Source: Peptacetobacter sp900550335
GTDB lineage: Bacteria > Bacillota > Clostridia > Peptostreptococcales > Peptostreptococcaceae
NCBI RefSeq assembly: GCF_047528295.1
Contig: NZ_CP180001.1
Location: forward strand, 1,116,001 to 1,180,000
Direction of reading: 5' to 3'
Length of the DNA: 64,000 nt
Below are positions 42,774 to 51,494 of the stretch, in pieces (position 1 is the first letter of the stretch; every line of letters starts with the position of its first letter). Below the pieces are notes generated by a model that searched no databases, was not told the origin of the DNA, and saw nothing but the letters and a program-made list of their open reading frames with translations. Position numbers and translations under genes: made by a program.

Positions 42774-44153
42774 ATGTATAAACAAATAATATTTCAGGTA
42801 GTTTTAATAATGATAAATGCTTTCTTTGCGATGACAGAGGTGGCACTTATATCGGCAAATAAAATTAAATTAAAGAAAATGGCAGATGAAGGGGATAATA
42901 TTGCTAAAAAATTAGTTGATATATCAGAAGATCCTTCAGAATTTTTATCTACAATACAGATAGGTATAACTTTTGCAAACTTTATAGCCAGTGCATTTGC
43001 TGCAGATGGACTTTCTGGATACTTGGCAGATTTCATATACAATACTTTAAATGTAAAAGTGTTGTCTTATGAAATGATGAGCACAGCTTCATTGATTTTA
43101 ATAACAATAATATTATCATACTTTACACTTGTTTTAGGTGAGCTAGTCCCTAAAAGGATAGCCATGCAGAAACCTATGGAAGTAGCTAGATTTGCGTGTA
43201 TACCAGTTTCTGCAATCTCTACTGTTGTAAAACCTGCTGTAAAATTCTTATCTCTATCTACAAATATAGTTTTAAAAGGGTTAAGAGTAGATACAAATGA
43301 AGAAGAGGACTCAATTACAGAGGAAGAAATAAGAATGATGCTTGAAATAGGTAATACAGGCGGAACAATAAATTCAGACGAAAAAGAGTGGATAGACAAT
43401 GTATTTGATTTTTCTGATTCTAGTGTAAGAGAGATAATGACTCATAAATCAGAAGTTGTTGGGATTTATGAAAATGATAGCTTAACTGATATAGAAGAGA
43501 AAATCCACGAAACAGGCTATTCAAGATATCCTGTCTATGGAGAAAATGACAACGATATAAAAGGAATACTATATGCTAAAGATTTCTTTGCGGAGGTGTA
43601 TAGTTGTTTTGCAAAAGAAGAATATGAGTCGGATACTTTAGAAAATAAAGGTATGTCAATAAATAAAGATGTGGTAATAAATAAAAATGATTTAAATATA
43701 ATGGATAATCTAAGAAAACCGTATTTTATACCAGATAGTATGAGCTCTTTCTTATTATTTAAAAATATGCAAAAAAATAACACACATATAGCTATAGTTA
43801 TAAACGAGTATGGTGAAAATATAGGCCTTATAACTATGGAGGACTTGTTAGAGGAGATAGTAGGGAATATATACGACGAATACGATGAGTGTGAGGATGA
43901 GGAAGTAAAGATTTCTGAGACGACTTGGAAGATAAAGGGAAGTACGAGTTTAGATGATTTATCGGATAAATTTGATATAGATTTTCCTGATGATTTAGAT
44001 TATGATACTATTTCTGGATTGATTTTAGAAAAGATACAGAGAATACCTAATGATGGAGAACAGTTTGAAATAGAGGCATTTGGTATGAAAATAAAAGTTG
44101 AAAAAGTAGAATCTAGAAAAATTGAAGAAGTGATAATAACTATTGTTAAGTAA
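42774..44153 (+). CDS. CNNM/CorC-family hemolysin-like membrane protein
   Basis: A 459-residue protein with an N-terminal CNNM (DUF21) membrane domain of about four helices (VVLIMINAFFAMTEVALIS), a CBS pair (about residues 205-340, with REIMTHKSEVVGIYEND and PYFIPDSMSSFLLFKNMQ) and a C-terminal CorC/HlyC domain. It has been associated with Mg2+ or Na+ efflux, rather than true hemolysis. AGGAG precedes the ATG. A promoter and attenuator-like leader upstream suggest regulated expression. A terminator follows. Confidence 0.9.
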   Translation: MYKQIIFQVVLIMINAFFAMTEVALISANKIKLKKMADEGDNIAKKLVDISEDPSEFLSTIQIGITFANFIASAFAADGLSGYLADFIYNTLNVKVLSYEMMSTASLILITIILSYFTLVLGELVPKRIAMQKPMEVARFACIPVSAISTVVKPAVKFLSLSTNIVLKGLRVDTNEEEDSITEEEIRMMLEIGNTGGTINSDEKEWIDNVFDFSDSSVREIMTHKSEVVGIYENDSLTDIEEKIHETGYSRYPVYGENDNDIKGILYAKDFFAEVYSCFAKEEYESDTLENKGMSINKDVVINKNDLNIMDNLRKPYFIPDSMSSFLLFKNMQKNNTHIAIVINEYGENIGLITMEDLLEEIVGNIYDEYDECEDEEVKISETTWKIKGSTSLDDLSDKFDIDFPDDLDYDTISGLILEKIQRIPNDGEQFEIEAFGMKIKVEKVESRKIEEVIITIVK

Positions 44154-44230
44154 TATAGAAATAATATAAAATAAATACAATGCTTACTAAACAATAGAAA
44201 TATTATTTAGTAAGATTAAATAAGATAATA

Positions 44231-44264
44231 AAAAAGGTTGTTGCAAATTGCAACAACCTTTTTA
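44231..44264. terminator. Bidirectional terminator between CNNM and M24 peptidase genes
   Basis: A perfect stem AAAAAGGTTGTTGCAA / TTGCAACAACCTTTTT between two convergent genes, with A and T tracts on both sides. Confidence 0.9.
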
Positions 44265-44333
44265 TGTATTAAATTGTAATAAAATTTTTGTTTAAGTTAT
44301 TCCGTAAGGCTAGTATTAGTCTACTATAACTAA

Positions 44334-45413
44334 TTAGTTTCCAACAACAACTAATTCTTTGTTGTATGCATTTAAGTTTTCGTAACCGTCTTCAGTTACT
44401 AATATAAGGTCTTCTATTCTAACTCCGAATTCTCCTGGTAGATATATACCTGGTTCTACTGAGAATATCATACCTGGTTTTAATTCTTCAGTATTTACAG
44501 AAGAAACGTCTCCCATATCGTGGCATTCTAGACCTATAGAATGTCCAGTTCTGTGAGTGAAGTATTCTCCGTAACCTTTTTCAGTTATGTAGTCTCTTGC
44601 AGCAGCATCTACGTCACAGAATCTAACACCTGGTTTAACTATGCTTATTGCTCTCTTATTAGCTTCAAGAACTATATCAAATATTTCTTTTCCTTTTTCA
44701 GGAACTGATTTATAGAATACTGTTCTTGTCATATCTGAGCAGTAGTGGTCTTTTATACAACCAAGGTCAAGTATTATAGCGTCTCCTTCTTTAACGTATC
44801 TGTCTCCTGGTTCACCGTGTGGGTTAGCACCATTAGCAGCGAATCCTATTATTGGATCGAATGATAATCCATCAGCTCCAAGATCTTCGTATATTCCTTT
44901 AAGAACTGTAACTAACTGTTTTTCAGTTAAATCACCTTTTATTTCTTTCTGAAGTCTTTCAACAGCTTTATCATTTATCTGAGAAGCTTTTCTCATTAAT
45001 TCTTTTTCTTCTTCATCTTTAAACATTCTTAATCTGTCTATTATGTAAGAACCGTTAACGAATTTGCTTCCAGCTCCGTGTTCCATTAATCCTAATAAGA
45101 ATCTTGCTGGCCAGTTTTTGTCTATACCCATAACAGCGTTGTGGTCAACTCTGTCAGCAACAACTTTTACAGAATCGTCAGTATCTTTGAAGATAACTTT
45201 TTCAACTCCTAAATCTTCTTCTATTGGGAATAATTCGTTTACGAATAATTTGTGATTACCATCTACATTTAGGTAAAGAGCGAATAATCTTTCTCCTGTG
45301 TGTAACATTAATCCTGTTAAGTAGAATACTGAGTAAGGATCACTTACTATCATCTGCTGTATTCCGTCTTTTTTCATCTGTTCTAAAACGGCATTTAATC
45401 TCTGAGTTTTCAT
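44334..45413 (-). CDS. M24-family Xaa-Pro aminopeptidase
   Basis: A 359-residue metallopeptidase of the creatinase/prolidase type. The N-terminal creatinase-like domain ends near residue 125. The catalytic domain shows the two-metal ligands in ILDLGCIKDHYCSDMTRTVF (two Asp), HRTGHSIGLECHD (His), FSVEPGIYLPGEFG (Glu) and VRIEDLILVTEDG (Glu). It cleaves N-terminal residues before proline. AGGAGG precedes the ATG. Codon use is strongly optimised, which implies high expression. It is transcribed alone on the minus strand. Confidence 0.92.
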   Translation of the reverse strand: MKTQRLNAVLEQMKKDGIQQMIVSDPYSVFYLTGLMLHTGERLFALYLNVDGNHKLFVNELFPIEEDLGVEKVIFKDTDDSVKVVADRVDHNAVMGIDKNWPARFLLGLMEHGAGSKFVNGSYIIDRLRMFKDEEEKELMRKASQINDKAVERLQKEIKGDLTEKQLVTVLKGIYEDLGADGLSFDPIIGFAANGANPHGEPGDRYVKEGDAIILDLGCIKDHYCSDMTRTVFYKSVPEKGKEIFDIVLEANKRAISIVKPGVRFCDVDAAARDYITEKGYGEYFTHRTGHSIGLECHDMGDVSSVNTEELKPGMIFSVEPGIYLPGEFGVRIEDLILVTEDGYENLNAYNKELVVVGN

Positions 45414-45530
45414 TGCAAAACTACCTCCTGGCTATTTATAAAATTTTATTACCATCTTTAATTTTAGCACAATAATAAAAAAAGTGAATAGATTTTGATA
45501 AAAAAATATTAATAAAATGAAAAATTATTT

Positions 45531-47300
45531 TTATTTGATTTTTAGCTGTGCAACGATTTCTTCAGTTGGTGTAACGTATGCGGTATTATTTGTTTCATAT
45601 ATAACCATTCCTGGCTTTGCACCACCTGGTTTTTTAACATTTTTCCTCTTTGTATAATCTACTGGCACTTTTGCAGACATTCTTGCCTTACTGTAATAAG
45701 CGGCTAAAACTGCAGCTTCAAACAGTGTCTGGTCAGAAGGCTCGTGTCCTGCACATTTAACAATAACGTGAGAACCCGGTATATCTTTAGTATGCATCCA
45801 AATATCATCGTTATCGGCAAGTCTTAGAGTAAGGTAGTCATTCTGTCTATTATTTTTACCTACTAAAATCTGATATCCTTCAGACGATTTAAATTCTAGT
45901 GGAGCAGTAGAAGGCTGTATCTCTTTTTTACCGATTTTTTTCTGAGATTTTACATATCCTGTCTTAACAAGTTCTTCTCTTATATCTTTAAGCTCTTTAA
46001 GATTTTCACAGTTTTCTATACCAAGTATAGTATTTTCAAGGTATTCAATCTCTTCCTTAGTCATAGCCATCTGATTTGTAATCTCTATTTTTGCGTTTTT
46101 AAGCTTATTGTATTTTTTAAAGTATTTCTGAGCATTTTCAGAAGGTGTAAGATTCTTTTTAAGAGCTATTGTAACAGTTTTATACTCTGGATCGTAGAAG
46201 TTTTGAACATCTACACTTTCCATACCCTTTTCAATCATATAGATGTAAGAAGTAATAAGCTCTCCTTTAACCTTGTAAATCTCAGCATTTTCAGACTCTT
46301 CAAGTTCTTTTTGCTGTTTTTCTAGTTTGTGGATAAGTCTTTCAAGTTTTATAGAGATGTTTTTCTTCATAACAGAAGCTCTTTGATTTATTCTATCTTT
46401 GATATCCTTAGTTTTATAATAATCTTCTATAGCTGAAGATATACTATCCTTGTGAATTGTAGTAAATTCGTGGTACATATCCATATTAATACATCCAAAA
46501 TCTACTATTTTATCAATTTTTTCGTTAAGAATAATACAAGGTGAATAATTTCCTTCTTTTATATCTTTAAATAAATTTTCAAATGCATTGAATAGATTTT
46601 TTAAGTCTGAATCAGAAAGTGAAGAAGTAGGTTCGCTTTTTTCTATTCCAGCCCTAAAACATATTTCTCTAGCTATTGAAGGACTTATTCCTAAAAATTC
46701 TGAGTAAATTGATTTGAAACAAGGTCCTTCAAAAGATTTAATTCTACTAGAAAAATCATCAAGAGAAATACTATCAAGTGGATTCAACTTATCCTGAGCT
46801 GGTGGAAGATTGTAATCCTGACCCGGAAGAATCTGTCTAACCCTACTCACACTGACAGGAATTCTCTTAGCTGCATCTACTATCCTATTTTCATTTCTCT
46901 GAACAAGGATAATATTACTGTGTCTTCCCATTATTTCAACATAAATGTCCTTAATAGTCTTTTCCTTTAATTCATCAAAAGATTCGACACTTATCTTTAA
47001 AATTCTCTCAAATCCAACCTGTTCAATATTTGTAATAACGCCACCTTGAACATACTTTCTAAGAAGCATACAGAAAACAGGTGCTTTCTTAGGATTGTTC
47101 TTCTTATAATCCTCGGCCAAATAAACTCTTGGATTTGATGCACTTGCACTAAGCACAAGTTTGTAGTTTGTTTTATGATTTCTTATCTGAAGAAGGATTT
47201 CGTCCTCTTCTGGTTGATATATCTTATCGATTTTTGCTCCATTAAGCAGAGAATTTAACTCGTCTGCTATTGAATGGATAACTAATCCGTCTAATGCCAT
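45531..47300 (-). CDS. Ribosome quality control protein RqcH (Rqc2/FbpA, NFACT family)
   Basis: A 589-residue protein that adds alanine tails to nascent chains stuck on free 50S subunits. The NFACT-N domain starts MALDGLVIHSIADELN and includes KIDKIYQPEEDEILLQIRN. A HhH segment (SPSIAREICFRAG), a long coiled coil (about residues 300-430) and the NFACT-R domain (DIWMHTKDIPGSHVIVK) follow. I chose the ATG at 47300 because GAGAGGAG lies before it. An upstream extension lacks a site. Often labelled fibronectin-binding protein, but the RQC role is established in Bacillus. YlmH, which acts in the same pathway, is at 33942. Confidence 0.93.
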   Translation of the reverse strand: MALDGLVIHSIADELNSLLNGAKIDKIYQPEEDEILLQIRNHKTNYKLVLSASASNPRVYLAEDYKKNNPKKAPVFCMLLRKYVQGGVITNIEQVGFERILKISVESFDELKEKTIKDIYVEIMGRHSNIILVQRNENRIVDAAKRIPVSVSRVRQILPGQDYNLPPAQDKLNPLDSISLDDFSSRIKSFEGPCFKSIYSEFLGISPSIAREICFRAGIEKSEPTSSLSDSDLKNLFNAFENLFKDIKEGNYSPCIILNEKIDKIVDFGCINMDMYHEFTTIHKDSISSAIEDYYKTKDIKDRINQRASVMKKNISIKLERLIHKLEKQQKELEESENAEIYKVKGELITSYIYMIEKGMESVDVQNFYDPEYKTVTIALKKNLTPSENAQKYFKKYNKLKNAKIEITNQMAMTKEEIEYLENTILGIENCENLKELKDIREELVKTGYVKSQKKIGKKEIQPSTAPLEFKSSEGYQILVGKNNRQNDYLTLRLADNDDIWMHTKDIPGSHVIVKCAGHEPSDQTLFEAAVLAAYYSKARMSAKVPVDYTKRKNVKKPGGAKPGMVIYETNNTAYVTPTEEIVAQLKIK

Positions 47301-47531
47301 AATTGTTTCTCCTCTCAAAATATCTATCATTTAATTATATCATACATAGCTTTATCTCACATATAAACCTTAAATTAGTTTAGAATATATAAAAGATAAG
47401 TCGCTCTTTTTATGTGTATCGTATTTTTTACTAACAAGCAAAGGGATAGAAAATAAATTTTAGAGATGTCATCACTTTTGTGTATAATAAAAAAATAATA
47501 ATTTATAAAATATATAAAATTATTACCTTCA

Positions 47532-47684
47532 AATTAAGACCTTAAATAATTGTGGACAAAAAAATAGGAACAAGATTAATAACTGCTAGTCCAGCGACAC
47601 TTGGAGACGTTTGCGTCGTAACCGTGGAGCGGATAGCAGTTATTAACTTGTTCCTTTTATGTTCCAATAATTAAGGTCTTAATC
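47532..47684 (-). repeat. Palindromic element R5 (variant core) after the SDR gene
   Basis: The core has diverged: CGACACTTGGAG (47595-47606) and GTAACCGTGGAG (47618-47629) with inner stem GACG-tttg-CGTC. The outer arms GGAACAAGATTAATAACTGCTA / TAGCAGTTATTAACTTGTTCC are close to perfect. The mirror reaches into the SDR coding sequence: ATTAAGACCTTAA (47533-47545) is the inverse of the last 13 bases of that gene (47671-47683). No opposing F element is present. Confidence 0.85.
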
Positions 47685-48471
47685 CCATTCCACCTTCAAG
47701 AGTTATTGTTTCACCACTCATGTATTTGAAGTCTGGTGAAGCTAACTGTACACATACACGTCCGATTTCTTTTTCAGCATCTCCGTAGTGTCCAGCAGGT
47801 GGCATTTTAACATTTTCTTTGAATGCCTGTGGATAAGCTTTTTCAAAGTTTTCAAGCTGTGCAGTCCAAGCAAGTGGGCAGATTATGTTTACATTTATTC
47901 CAAACTGTCCCCATTCATTAGCTGCAACTCTACTTAATCCACGTACACCTTCTTTAGCAGCTGCATAAGCACACTGTCCAAAGTTTCCGAATAAACCAGC
48001 ACCTGATGCGAAGTTTATTACGCTTCCTTTAGTTTCTTTTAAGTATGGTAAACAAGCCTGCATGTAGTAGAATGTTGCGTATAGTCCTGAATATACTGCT
48101 AGGTCAAACTGTTCAGTTGTATGATCTTCTAAAGTAACACCTGAAGCAGAAGCCTGAGCATTATTTACTAATACGTCTATTCTTCCAAAAGCATCTATTG
48201 TCTGTTTTATAACTTCATCAACAACAGCTTTGTTATCGCCGCCTGCACTTACATCGGCTCTAACTGGAAGAACTTTTACTCCATACAGTCTTTCTATTTC
48301 TTCTTTAGCGTCTTCTAATTTTTTGACATTACGTCCTGTTATTACTATATTTGCTCCTTCTTTAGCAAATGCTGTAACTATTCCATATCCTATAGACCCG
48401 CATCTTCCGTCGCTTAATACAGATCTACCTCCACCAGTAACGATTACTGTTTTTCCATTTAAAAATCCCAT
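47671..48471 (-). CDS. Short-chain dehydrogenase/reductase (SDR)
   Basis: A 266-residue NAD(P)-dependent oxidoreductase. The glycine-rich cofactor loop is extended, TGGGRSVLSDGRCGSIGYG, instead of the usual TGxxxGIG. NNAQAS matches the NNAG motif. The catalytic serine is in NFASGAG and the Tyr/Lys in CAYAAAKEG (YxxxK). The C-terminus ends with GGMGLRP. Substrate unknown, with hydroxy-acyl or sterol-like substrates possible. AAAGGGG precedes the ATG. It is divergent from threonine aldolase and codon-optimised. Confidence 0.9.
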   Translation of the reverse strand: MGFLNGKTVIVTGGGRSVLSDGRCGSIGYGIVTAFAKEGANIVITGRNVKKLEDAKEEIERLYGVKVLPVRADVSAGGDNKAVVDEVIKQTIDAFGRIDVLVNNAQASASGVTLEDHTTEQFDLAVYSGLYATFYYMQACLPYLKETKGSVINFASGAGLFGNFGQCAYAAAKEGVRGLSRVAANEWGQFGINVNIICPLAWTAQLENFEKAYPQAFKENVKMPPAGHYGDAEKEIGRVCVQLASPDFKYMSGETITLEGGMGLRP

Positions 48472-48847
48472 AATAGTGTTCCCCTTTCACATAAACTATA
48501 AAAAAGTTTTTAACCTATATATAAAATAATTTTTTTATATTATGGCTTTATAATACAATCTTTTTCTTAAAAGTTCAATAGTTTTTTGAAAAGTATTAAA
48601 TTTCACAATATTGCAAAATAACTATAATAAAATAGTATAAATCTAAAAAATTTCATAGGAAAAAATTTAGAAAATAATATTGTATAAGAATGTATTACAG
48701 TATTTTTTATGATAGATATATACCCAATAAAATAGAAAGTATCACATAATTTTAATTTTTATTTTTAAAATATTAAAATATGTGAAAAATCATTATATTT
48801 TGATATAATTAAATTGTGAAATTTAAACACTGAAAGGAATAGATGAT
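48472..48847. other. Divergent intergenic region SDR / threonine aldolase
   Basis: An AT-rich 376-bp region with no gene. A TATAAT (48804-48809) about 40 bp before the aldolase start, with a weak TGTGAA seventeen bases upstream, is the likely aldolase promoter. The SDR promoter was not located with confidence. Confidence 0.45.
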
Positions 48848-49879
48848 ATGAGATTTATTGATTTAAGAAGTGATACAGTTACAATGCCTACAGATAAAAT
48901 GAGAAAGGCTATGGCAGAAGCAGAAGTTGGTGATTCTATATACAGAGATGACCCTACTTTAAATGAATTAGAAATAAAAGCTGCTGAAAAAGTTGGAAAA
49001 GAAGCTGCTATATTTGTTCCAAGTGGAACTTTTGGAAATCAGCTTTGTCTATTCACTCACTGTACAAGAGGACAGGAAATAATAATAGGTAGAGATTACC
49101 ACATAGTTGTTCACGAAGTTGGGGCACCTGCAGTTATCGCTGGGGTTCAGCTAAGAACTTTAGACACAGGAATAAAAGGTGAATTAGATCCTAAAGAAGT
49201 TGAAAAGGCAATAAGAAGAGATGATATACATGAACCATCAACTGGACTTATATGTGTTGAAAATGCTTGTTTAGGTGGAACAGTAGTAAGTGTTGAAAAT
49301 TTAAGAGCTATAAAAGATGTAGCAGAAAAACACAATTTACCAGTTCACTTAGATGGAGCCAGAATATTCAATGCAGCAGAAGCATTAGGTGTAGATGTAA
49401 AAGAAATAACTGCTTGTTGTGATTCAGTTATGTTCTGTTTATCAAAAGGTCTTGGAGCACCAGTTGGTTCAATAGTAGCAGGAAGCAAAGAATTTATCGA
49501 AAAAGCTAGAAGAAAACAGAAACTAATGGGTGGTGGAATGCGCCAGGTTGGAATACTTGCAGCAGCAGGACTTATAGCTATAGATGAAATGACTGAAAGA
49601 TTAGATGAAGACCATAGAAACAGCCACTATTTAGCAGATGAATTAGATAAAATAGATGGAATATCAGTAAATAAAAATACTAATGATATAAGTATGGTTT
49701 ATTTCACAATGGGTGAAGATGTGATACCAGAAAAGGAATTCGTTCAGAAAATGTACGATAGAGGAATAAAAATAAGTGGAATGGAAAATGGAGAATACAG
49801 ATTCGTAACTCATGTAAATGTGAGTAGAGAAGATGTAGATACTGTTATAAATACAGTTAAAGAATTAGTTTTAGGATAA
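48848..49879 (+). CDS. ltaE: Low-specificity L-threonine aldolase
   Basis: A 343-residue PLP-dependent enzyme that splits L-threonine or L-allo-threonine to glycine and acetaldehyde. It starts with the family sequence FIDLRSDTVTMPT, followed by VGDSIYRDDPT, PSGTFGNQ, the aspartate loop HLDGARIFNAAEALG and the Schiff-base lysine in CLSKGLGAPVGS. AAAGGAATAG precedes the ATG. It is a single-gene unit, with a terminator 5 bp after the stop that forms part of palindrome F5. Confidence 0.94.
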   Translation: MRFIDLRSDTVTMPTDKMRKAMAEAEVGDSIYRDDPTLNELEIKAAEKVGKEAAIFVPSGTFGNQLCLFTHCTRGQEIIIGRDYHIVVHEVGAPAVIAGVQLRTLDTGIKGELDPKEVEKAIRRDDIHEPSTGLICVENACLGGTVVSVENLRAIKDVAEKHNLPVHLDGARIFNAAEALGVDVKEITACCDSVMFCLSKGLGAPVGSIVAGSKEFIEKARRKQKLMGGGMRQVGILAAAGLIAIDEMTERLDEDHRNSHYLADELDKIDGISVNKNTNDISMVYFTMGEDVIPEKEFVQKMYDRGIKISGMENGEYRFVTHVNVSREDVDTVINTVKELVLG

Positions 49880-50243
49880 AGAAAAGGGACTCTTGCATTA
49901 TTTTGCAATAGTCCCTTTTTAGATTATTTTTTATAAAATTACTAATTAGATAAGAGTGGGGAAAACAAAATTTGCCACCCTTTGTTACTATGCGAAGCAT
50001 ATGAGATATAGACAAACTCTTCTCCAGGCTTCGACGCGTGAGCGAGATATAGTTTTGTTTTTACTAAAATACGCGTCTGCAGATTGTCGAAGGAGTTTTG
50101 TCTATATAACTCATATGCTACATATTATCAATAGTTTTGCCAAATTTTGATTTATCCACCCTTTATAAGTTAGTAAATTTATAGTAGATTATCATTAAAA
50201 ATGGATTTATTGCAAAATAATTGCTAAGAGTCTCTTTTTTTAT
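49879..50243 (+). repeat. Palindromic element F5 after ltaE (365 bp, longest copy)
   Basis: The core halves are CTCCAGGCTTC at 50022-50032 and GCAGATTGTCG at 50079-50089. The inner stem is GACGCGT / ACGCGTC. The arms extend about 150 bp on each side: AGCATATGAG / CTCATATGCT, CAAAATTTGCC / GCCAAATTTTG, and the ltaE terminator mirrored as TTGCAAAATAATTGC...AGAGTCTC at 50209-50235. No opposing R element is seen before dapF. Confidence 0.85.
49882..49921 (+). terminator. ltaE terminator
   Basis: The stem AAAAGGGACTCTTGCA / TTGCAATAGTCCCTTTTT with a short loop, 3-5 bp after the stop. An inverted copy lies at 50209-50243. Confidence 0.85.
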
Positions 50244-50492
50244 ATTCTAAAATTAATTTTTAATCTATATTTATAACAGTATTTACTGAAGAAATTTATT
50301 TAGAAATTAATAATTAACTGTATTTATGATGGTATCTAATATCAATAAGTAAGAGAAAAATTAATGCTATGGATTTCTAAGAGTTGAAAGAATTTGTAAG
50401 AAGGAATGAAATATAATTAATTATATTTATTAAAAAAATAATAGAATTAATCATTTTTAAAATAAAAGTTTAACGTCAATGTAAATAATAAT

Positions 50493-50521
50493 TTGGAAAC
50501 AATGAAATTTTAGTGTATAAT
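50493..50521 (+). promoter_or_regulatory. Probable dapF promoter
   Basis: TTGGAA (50493-50498), 17 bp, TATAAT (50516-50521), about 137 bp before the dapF start. The leader can fold: ACTACTACTT (about 50581-50590) with AAGTAGGTAGT (about 50619-50629), and CACACA... with ...TGTG near 50550-50575. No T-run follows, so a terminator is not evident. Confidence 0.55.
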
Positions 50522-50657
50522 TATATAGTTAAGGAAGACTATTTGAAACACACATACGGAACTTTCAAGTGTGATAAAAAACTACTACTTGGGTTTATGC
50601 AGAATTTTTTATTCTCGAAAGTAGGTAGTAAAAATACTGTATAAGGAGTGTATGAAT

Positions 50658-51491
50658 ATGAAATTCTGGAAACTACATGGTATAGGAAATGATTTTATAG
50701 CTATAGATGGGAGAAATGACGGAAAAAGTCCTTCAGAGTATTCTTCATTGGCGTTACAGGTATGTAACAGAAGGATGTCTGTTGGGGCAGATGGACTTTT
50801 AGTTGTAAAAAATTCGAATGTAGCAGATGTTGAAATGGTCTACTACAATTCTGATGGCTCAAGAGCTGCTATGTGTGGAAATGGACTTAGATGTTTCTGT
50901 AGATTTGTTTACGATAACCATATAGTCAATGAAAAAGAATTTGATGTTGATACTTTAGCAGGTATAAAACATGTAATAGTAAATACATCGGATTTAGGAG
51001 ACGTAATAAATATAAAAGTAGATATGAGTGGGGGAACATTTAAAACAAGTGAAATTCCCGTATCTACAGATAAGGAAAAATTCATCGAGGAAAAAGTACA
51101 TATATTAGATAGAGATTTTACAATAACATCTATGCTTATGGGAGTACCTCATACAATAGTTTTTGTAGATGAATTTGACCTAGATATGATAAAAAAATAT
51201 GGGCCAGCTATAGAAAATTGTGAATTATTCCCAGAAAGAACAAATGTAAACTTTGTAAAGGTTAGAGATCAGTACAATATAAACGTGTACACTTGGGAAA
51301 GAGGATGTGGATATACATTAGGTTGTGGAACGGGAATGACTGCATCAGCTATAATTTGCAATTATCTTAGAAAAACAGAAAAGAGTATGAATGTTACATC
51401 AAAAGGTGGAACAGTTAAAATTGATATAGGTGATACAGTGTATATGACAGGACCAGCTGTTAAAATATGCGAAGGATACTTGGAGGTTTAA
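50658..51491 (+). CDS. dapF: Diaminopimelate epimerase
   Basis: A 277-residue cofactor-independent epimerase converting LL- to meso-diaminopimelate for lysine and peptidoglycan. The two catalytic cysteines lie in RAAMCGNGLRCF and YTLGCGTGMTAS. The start MKFWKLHGIGNDFI fits the family. I prefer the ATG at 50658, nine bases after AGGAG. An ATG two codons earlier is only three bases from it. It begins the dapF-yicC-gmk-rpoZ-coaBC run, and YicC starts 3 bp after its stop. Confidence 0.94.
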   Translation: MKFWKLHGIGNDFIAIDGRNDGKSPSEYSSLALQVCNRRMSVGADGLLVVKNSNVADVEMVYYNSDGSRAAMCGNGLRCFCRFVYDNHIVNEKEFDVDTLAGIKHVIVNTSDLGDVINIKVDMSGGTFKTSEIPVSTDKEKFIEEKVHILDRDFTITSMLMGVPHTIVFVDEFDLDMIKKYGPAIENCELFPERTNVNFVKVRDQYNINVYTWERGCGYTLGCGTGMTASAIICNYLRKTEKSMNVTSKGGTVKIDIGDTVYMTGPAVKICEGYLEV

Positions 51492-51494
51492 GAG

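Noticed and set aside
49956..50150. 64-codon open frame inside palindrome F5
   Set aside because: It lies entirely in the palindrome core and arms, with no ribosome site. Explained by the repeat.
50522..50657. Lysine riboswitch before dapF
   Set aside because: The leader is too short and I could not find the conserved lysine-riboswitch core.
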